From assembly GCF_037190085.1 (NCBI RefSeq), contig NZ_JBBCJO010000012.1, positions 496,001 to 560,000 on the forward strand: DNA of 64,000 bases. Direction: 5' to 3'. The notes under the pieces are model-generated. The model made no database searches and had not been told where the DNA came from. It saw only the letters and a list, made by a program, of their open reading frames with translations. Position 1 is the stretch's first letter; every line of letters starts with the position of its first letter. Shown piece by piece: positions 59,408 through 64,000 of the stretch. Source of the DNA: Gemmatimonas aurantiaca (GTDB lineage: Bacteria > Gemmatimonadota > Gemmatimonadetes > Gemmatimonadales > Gemmatimonadaceae). Position numbers and translations under genes: made by a program.

Positions 59408-60727
59408 ATGGGTGATGCGGAGGGACGCGGCAGCTATCGACTCGCGTATGCAGACGCCCTCGCGAGTGTGCTCGCGTCCTGTGCGCATCGCACGACGCCG
59501 GTCGTCACGATTGCCCTGACCGACGCGCTCGGGCACGCGTTGGCGGCACCGGTGACGAGTCCGGTCGCGCTGCCGCCGTGGGACAATTCCGGCATGGACG
59601 GCTACGCCGTGCGCCGCGCCGACGTGCTGGGCGCGGGTGCCGCAGCGCCACGGGTGCTCGGGGTGATCGGCACGAGTGTGGCCGGCAGTGATCCCAGGCA
59701 GTTGCCGGCGCTGACGGATGGACATGCCGTGCGTATCATGACCGGTGCGCCCATCCCGCCTGGTGCGGATGCGGTCATTCGTGTGGAGGATACGGAGGTA
59801 TCGACGGACGCGTCTGCGGAGACCGAGGGCGCGTCGGTGCGCATCCTGAACGACCGGGATGCCCAGGGACGCGGCAACATCCGGGCACGCGGCGAGGATG
59901 TGCAACCGGGTGTTCCGCTCTTCGCGGCCGGCACGTCCGTTCGTTCGGCGCACCTCGGGCTGCTGGCGTCCATCGGGTATGCGCAGGTGGCCGTGCATCG
60001 CGCGCCACGTGTCACCGTGCTGTCGAGTGGCGACGAACTCGTCACCGTGGAGCAGTTCGATCAGGTGCTGGCGGGTTCACGCATCGTGTCCTCGAGCAGC
60101 TATGCGTTGCCGGCGCTGTTGCGTTCGGCTGGCGCCGAGGTGACCATGGCGCCTCTGGTGAACGACACGCTCGATGCGATGGTGCAGGCCATGGACACGG
60201 CGCTCACCGGCGGCTGCGATCTGCTCGTCACGACAGGTGGTGTCTCGGTGGGCGCGCACGATTACACCCGCGACGCCCTCGCGGCACTTGGCGGCGTGCA
60301 GCAATTCTGGCGGGCGCGTATCCGCCCCGGTGGCCCGATCGGAACGGGCATGGTGCGCGACATCCCCTGGATCGGCCTGCCCGGCAATCCGGTGTCCACG
60401 CTGGTGACGGGCATGCTCTTCGCCTGGCCGTTGCTGCGACAACTGGGCGGACATGGGCGCACGTGCCACGTGAAACTGCCCGTGCGCATGACGAACGCGG
60501 CGGAGACACCGGCTGCGCTCACGCATTTCCTGCGTGCGCAATTGGCCGTGGGGCACGACGGTCAGCTCGAAGCCACCATCACCGGCGCGCAAGGATCGAA
60601 TCTGCAGCAGAGCATTGCGCTGGCCGATGCGCTGATAGAAGTGCCGGAGCCGGTGGGGCGTGTGGAGGCCGGCATGACGCTCGGGGCCATGCTGATTCCG
60701 GATGGGCCTTTTGTTGCGAAGGCGTGA
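59408..60727 (+). CDS. moeA: Molybdopterin molybdenumtransferase
   Basis: A 439-residue MoeA that inserts molybdenum into molybdopterin. Motifs are PPWDNSGMDGYAVR near residue 55, RIMTGAPIPPGADAV, LSSGDEL, TTGGVSVGAHDYT and GLPGNPVS. It is of special interest here because the window contains a NapA-like molybdoenzyme 31 kb away. No other moa or mob gene is beside it. It follows dacB after a 60-base gap with a weak family 2 repeat piece. The ATG at 59408 gives the normal N-terminus. Confidence 0.93.
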   Translation: MGDAEGRGSYRLAYADALASVLASCAHRTTPVVTIALTDALGHALAAPVTSPVALPPWDNSGMDGYAVRRADVLGAGAAAPRVLGVIGTSVAGSDPRQLPALTDGHAVRIMTGAPIPPGADAVIRVEDTEVSTDASAETEGASVRILNDRDAQGRGNIRARGEDVQPGVPLFAAGTSVRSAHLGLLASIGYAQVAVHRAPRVTVLSSGDELVTVEQFDQVLAGSRIVSSSSYALPALLRSAGAEVTMAPLVNDTLDAMVQAMDTALTGGCDLLVTTGGVSVGAHDYTRDALAALGGVQQFWRARIRPGGPIGTGMVRDIPWIGLPGNPVSTLVTGMLFAWPLLRQLGGHGRTCHVKLPVRMTNAAETPAALTHFLRAQLAVGHDGQLEATITGAQGSNLQQSIALADALIEVPEPVGRVEAGMTLGAMLIPDGPFVAKA

Positions 60728-60744
60728 GATCGTCGGAACAAATA

Positions 60745-60873
60745 AAACAGCAACTGCTTTGCCGCGGATTGCGCGGATGCGGCGGATTTACGCGGATCAA
60801 ACAGCGGTCACTCCCGCAGTATCCGTGTAAATCCGCGACATCCGCGTAATCCGCGGCAAGGCAGTTGCTGTTT
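60745..60873. repeat. Palindromic repeat family 3 (CGCGGATTTACGCGGAT type)
   Basis: Left arm 60745-60797 (AAACAGCAACTGCTTTGCCG...) and right arm 60821-60873 are reverse complements with about five mismatches over 53 bases, and a 23-base loop. Each arm contains repeats of CGCGGAT. It sits between the moeA stop and the small secreted protein stop, so it could also end both transcripts. I see one copy in this window. Confidence 0.88.
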
Positions 60874-60881
60874 GGCTGACG

Positions 60882-61166
60882 TCACCGAACTGCCATCAGC
60901 CCATTGGATTGAGACGGACCATCCAAGCCAAATGCCTTCATCGTCTGCCCGAAATCGAAATACACACCGCGTTCGGCGACGGGAATTCCTGACAGCTCCT
61001 TCTCCGGTACAAGCACAGCCTGCAATGCGGCGTCGATGATCTGCCCGACTTCGTTCGGAGAAGGCACGATGGCCGACGACGACTGAGCCTCCACCGGCGC
61101 GACGGCCAGTACGAAGCCCAACCCAAGGACCAAAATCCTCCGGCCGCCGATCAGCATCCTGCGCAT
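60882..61166 (-). CDS. Small exported protein of unknown function
   Basis: A 94-residue protein. The signal peptide (RRILVLGLGFVLAVAPVEAQ) is cleaved after an AxA-like site, leaving about 70 residues. The mature part has IIDAALQAVLVPEKELSGI and YFDFGQTMKAFGL. No family is recognised. It is divergent from the methyltransferase gene. Confidence 0.6.
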   Translation of the reverse strand: MRRMLIGGRRILVLGLGFVLAVAPVEAQSSSAIVPSPNEVGQIIDAALQAVLVPEKELSGIPVAERGVYFDFGQTMKAFGLDGPSQSNGLMAVR

Positions 61167-61293
61167 CACGGGTGCATCGTCATGGGTACGTCCTCCCCTC
61201 CCGCAGGCAAAGCAGACCGGCCGCTGTCGCCCGGCCCGGCAATGGCCCAAGTTGCCATCATCGTGCAACCGACCTCCGCATTCACGTATTCCG

Positions 61294-62028
61294 ATGCCAC
61301 GTTTTGAAATCTCCGCGCTCGACCCCGCGGCGCAAGCGCTTGCCACACTGCACGGTGACGCGCTCGATGCCGCGTTGGCCAAGCGGTTCACACTGGCCGA
61401 AGTCGGGATCACGGTGGGCGCCGAACCGCATGCGCGCACATTTCAGCTCATCAAGCCCGCCAACGCCGATCACCTGATCAGCGAAGCCGACTACGTGCAC
61501 GACGAACGCCTGCCGTACTGGGCGGATCTCTGGCCATCGGCGCGCGTACTGGCCGGTGCGCTGCTCACTGAACAGGGGCACGGACGTACGCTGCTCGAGC
61601 TCGGATGTGGACTCGGACTGGATACCGTGGCGGCAATGGCGGCGGGGTTCACCGTCACGAGCACCGATTATTACGAGGACGCGCTGCATGTCGCGCGCAG
61701 CAATGCCCGGCGCAATCTCGGACAGGAGCCCACGGTGCGCATGGTGAACTGGCGTCACTGGCCCGAGGACCTCGGCACCTTCGACGTGGTGATGGCAGCC
61801 GACGTCCTGTATGAACAGGAATACGCCACGCTGGTGGCCGATTGTCTGGCCCGTGCCCTCCGCCCCGATGGGGTGGCGCTCGTCGCCGACCCCGGGCGGC
61901 TGGCGCTGCCCACGTTCCGCGACCGTCTGCCTACGGCGGGCCTCCGGATCGATCACATCACGACCACCCCGTTCGAGGAAGGGGCGGTGAAACAGCAGGT
62001 GCAGATCATGCACATTCGGAAAATCTGA
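61294..62028 (+). CDS. Class I SAM-dependent methyltransferase
   Basis: A 244-residue methyltransferase. The SAM motif I is LLELGCGLGLDTVAA, with TSTDYYEDALHVARSNARRN as the acidic-loop region and VVMAADVLYEQEYATLV as motif IV-like. PYWADLWPSARVLA before motif I is characteristic of the lysine methyltransferase group related to METTL20/METTL21. A protein substrate is therefore likely, but its identity is not known. The start at ATG 61294 matches a normal N-terminus. Confidence 0.82.
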   Translation: MPRFEISALDPAAQALATLHGDALDAALAKRFTLAEVGITVGAEPHARTFQLIKPANADHLISEADYVHDERLPYWADLWPSARVLAGALLTEQGHGRTLLELGCGLGLDTVAAMAAGFTVTSTDYYEDALHVARSNARRNLGQEPTVRMVNWRHWPEDLGTFDVVMAADVLYEQEYATLVADCLARALRPDGVALVADPGRLALPTFRDRLPTAGLRIDHITTTPFEEGAVKQQVQIMHIRKI

Positions 62029-62219
62029 ATCGCTCGACGCCGATCACAAAGTCTGGGACCCCAAACCCATCCCCCACCACCCGCAACGGGCGCCCATGGC
62101 GCCTTCAGACGTGCCGTCCGCGTCCGACACCCATTGTCGCGGACACACCACAATCCGGGCTCCGACGGCATGTTTTCCCTCTGGGAGCGCGTGGCATCAT
62201 CCTTCCAGTAGAGCCCGGC

Positions 62220-62702
62220 ATGCCGCACACTCCATCGCCCAAGGCCCCCTCCCTCCTGCGGGCCCCGCTCCTGGCGCTCGGCACGCTTGCCGTCGCCGCG
62301 CTCGCCCTGGCACCGCTCGCTGCACTGCGTGCACAGTCGTTGACTGGCCATGCCCCGCTCGTCCTCGCCACCAGCGCCAGGACCGACACGGTGCCGGCCC
62401 AGGTCGTCGACGGAGAGGTCAGCGACCTGTTCCTCAAGGGTAAGCAGCTCGAAGTGCGTTATCGCAATACCGGCACCGTGGCCACGATCATCGAAGGCGA
62501 GCTGCAGGTGCGGGATGAAAACGACGAGGTGGTGCTGGCGGTGTCATTTGCCGAAGCCCGCCGCATCGACGCCGGTCGCTCGGAGAAATTCCGGCTGGCC
62601 ATGCCACAGCTGGAGCCGGGCCACTACACCCTCTACGCCGTGGTCGACTTCGGCGGCGAGATGATGACCGCGGCCCAGGCCGCCCTCGAAGTACGCAAAT
62701 AA
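62220..62702 (+). CDS. Exported protein with a single beta-sandwich-like domain
   Basis: A 160-residue protein. The signal peptide (LLALGTLAVAALALAPLAALRAQ) is followed by a short linker and an approximately 95-residue beta-rich domain (VDGEVSDLFLKGKQLEVRYR ... YTLYAVVDFGGEMM). This resembles an immunoglobulin-like or FixG-type fold where polar strands alternate. It is probably periplasmic and non-enzymatic. It ends with the next gene in convergent orientation. Confidence 0.6.
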   Translation: MPHTPSPKAPSLLRAPLLALGTLAVAALALAPLAALRAQSLTGHAPLVLATSARTDTVPAQVVDGEVSDLFLKGKQLEVRYRNTGTVATIIEGELQVRDENDEVVLAVSFAEARRIDAGRSEKFRLAMPQLEPGHYTLYAVVDFGGEMMTAAQAALEVRK

Positions 62703-62716
62703 GTACCGAAGCAGCG

Positions 62717-62744
62717 CGGGAGCAGTACGACCGTACGGCTCCCG
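62717..62744. terminator. Bidirectional hairpin between convergent genes
   Basis: CGGGAGC-A-GTACG and CGTAC-G-GCTCCCG make a long stem with one A/G mismatch and a two-base loop. It sits in the 61-base gap between the two stop codons and could serve both transcripts. Confidence 0.65.
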
Positions 62745-62763
62745 ACGCATCAATGCATCCGGA

Positions 62764-64000
62764 TCACGCCGAGCCCGCGGGCTCGGCGAGCTTCGACGCC
62801 ACGATTTCGGAGATGTCGAACACCGGCACTTCCCTGCCCGTGCTGGCCACACCGTCGTTGATCATCGTCATGCAGAAGGGGCACGCCACGGCGATCTGAT
62901 CGGCGCCCGTCGCCAGCAGTTCCTCGCTGCGTTCGACGTTGACGCGCTTGCCGACGTTCTCCTCCATCCACATGCGTCCACCGCCGGCGCCACAGCACAT
63001 GCCGCGGCTCTTCGTACGCTTGGGTTCCACCAGCTCCACGATGGGCAGCGCCTTCTTGAGCGTGTTGCGGGGCGCATCGTAGATCTCGTTGTAGCGGCCC
63101 AGATAACACGAGTCGTGATAGGCCACCTTGAGACGCTGACCATGCTCGGTGTCGAGCGGCACGCGACCCTCGGCCAGCAGGCGTTCGATGTACTCGGTGT
63201 GATGAATGACTTCGTAGTGTCCGCCCAGATCGGGGAACTCCTTCCCCATCTGATGGAAACAATGCGGGCAGAACGTGACGATGGTCTTCACCGCATATCC
63301 ATCGAGCGTCTCGATGACCCCCTTGGCGAGCATCTGGTAGAGATACTCGTTGCCCATGCGCCGGGCCGGATCGCCGTGACAGGTCTCTTCCTGACCGAGA
63401 ATGGCGAACTTCACGTTGGCCGCCTGCAGAATGCGCGCGAACGCCACCGTGATCTTCTTGGCACGGTCGTCGAACGAACCGGCACAGCCCACCCAGAAGA
63501 GAATGTCCGGCTTCTCTTCCGCGGCCGCCATCTCCGCCATGGTGGGAATGTTCATGCCTTCCGCCCACTGCTCACGATCGGCGGCACTGAACGCCCACGG
63601 GCTGCCATTGCGCTCGAGACTGGTGAGCGCCGGCTGCAACTCCTCGGGGAAGCGCGACTCCATGAGCATCAGGTCGCGACGCAGCTCGTTGATGATCTCG
63701 AGCTGATCGATACTCACCGGGCACTCCTGCACACACGCCCGGCAGCTCGTGCAGGCCCAGAGTTCTTCCTCGGTGATCCAGTCGTCGAGCAGGTGCTTGT
63801 CCAGCACGGCCTGCTGCGTTTCGGTGACCGCGCCACCGGCCGCGGCCACGGCGTCGATGACGGTGGCCTTCTCCGTCAGACGCGCGCGCGTCTTCACCAT
63901 GATCATGCGCGGCGAGAGCACCTTGCCGGTGATGTTGGCCGGGCAGGCCGCCGTGCAGCGTCCGCATTCCGTGCAGGAATACCCGTCCAGCAGATTCTTC
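62764..64000 (-). CDS. CCG-domain iron-sulfur oxidoreductase (HdrD/LutA-like), partial
   Basis: The 5' end lies beyond the window. The visible ~411 codons hold two [4Fe-4S] motifs, the first at the right edge (CTECGRCTAACP) and the second CTSCRACVQECP. Two cysteine-rich CCG-type domains follow, with WVGCAGSF, CHGDPARR, CPHCFHQMG, DSCYLGRYN, CCGAGGGRMW and CPFCMTM. This is the heterodisulfide-reductase/glycolate-oxidase iron-sulfur pattern used by electron-transfer flavin complexes. Homologues often have an N-terminal membrane domain, which would be out of view. Function in this genome is uncertain. Confidence 0.85.
   Translation of the reverse strand, partial: KNLLDGYSCTECGRCTAACPANITGKVLSPRMIMVKTRARLTEKATVIDAVAAAGGAVTETQQAVLDKHLLDDWITEEELWACTSCRACVQECPVSIDQLEIINELRRDLMLMESRFPEELQPALTSLERNGSPWAFSAADREQWAEGMNIPTMAEMAAAEEKPDILFWVGCAGSFDDRAKKITVAFARILQAANVKFAILGQEETCHGDPARRMGNEYLYQMLAKGVIETLDGYAVKTIVTFCPHCFHQMGKEFPDLGGHYEVIHHTEYIERLLAEGRVPLDTEHGQRLKVAYHDSCYLGRYNEIYDAPRNTLKKALPIVELVEPKRTKSRGMCCGAGGGRMWMEENVGKRVNVERSEELLATGADQIAVACPFCMTMINDGVASTGREVPVFDISEIVASKLAEPAGSA

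Noticed and set aside
57689..59998. 769-residue minus-strand open frame
   Set aside because: It lies opposite dacB and moeA, both certain genes, and has no recognisable motif or ribosome site.
62096..62443. Overlapping plus-strand frame before the last exported protein
   Set aside because: It is out of frame with the signal-peptide protein at 62220, has no ribosome site and shows shadow composition.

Overview
This is GC-rich chromosomal DNA with tightly packed genes, many ATGA-type start/stop overlaps, and long intergenic palindromes. The gene mix (menaquinone genes of the UbiA/UbiD/UbiX/MenG type, system I cytochrome c maturation, very large multiheme cytochromes, a DUF1232 protein, lipoproteins and outer-membrane barrels) fits a diderm, respiring soil or sediment bacterium. 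My best guess is Gemmatimonadota. That is inference from gene content and style, not from a marker gene. I saw no tRNA, rRNA, CRISPR array, transposase or phage gene.

Layout. 1-21 kb is mostly housekeeping: a partial prfC, an ankyrin protein, glmM-glmS for UDP-GlcNAc precursors, a degenerate adenylate-forming protein, a cystathionine synthase/lyase family enzyme, a metal-site-defective M48 homologue, purD-mutM and a short UvrC relative. A menaquinone operon (menG-ubiD-ubiA-ubiX) and an ECF sigma/anti-sigma/membrane protein operon follow. 22-41 kb is a respiratory island. Five overlapping minus-strand genes encode a NapA-like molybdoenzyme, a NapB-like pentaheme lipoprotein, a tetraheme lipoprotein, a Tat-exported iron-sulfur protein and an NrfD-type membrane protein. 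Divergently, four plus-strand genes encode a nine-heme lipoprotein, a NapC-anchored protein with 20 haem motifs, a likely outer-membrane barrel and a 16-haem secreted protein. A complete ccmABCDEFGH operon converges on them. Together the five cytochromes carry 54 predicted haem sites. 41-64 kb returns to housekeeping and envelope functions: SAM hydrolase, MATE exporter, Mrp, NrnA, amino-acid permease, guaB, two M15-like peptidases with embedded EF-hand-like loops, an active and a dead L,D-transpeptidase side by side, gpmI, a PTPS/QueD homologue, dacB, moeA, a methyltransferase and a partial CCG-domain iron-sulfur oxidoreductase.

How the parts may work together (inference). Menaquinol made with the menG-ubiD-ubiA-ubiX products could be oxidised by the NrfD/FeS module or by the NapC-like domain. 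Electrons could then pass to the periplasmic molybdoenzyme, or through the haem-rich proteins and barrel toward the cell surface. The ccm genes would supply the haem attachment these proteins need, and moeA contributes to the molybdenum cofactor.

The island is the best candidate for an undescribed system. Its NapA-like catalytic subunit lacks the cysteine that ligates molybdenum in nitrate reductases, and its iron-sulfur subunit lacks one cluster cysteine. The plus-strand genes look like an unusual porin-cytochrome conduit. A second theme is repeat DNA: three copies of a ~320-330 bp palindromic element with a conserved inner hairpin (one supplies the C-terminus of the ankyrin protein), plus two other palindrome families.
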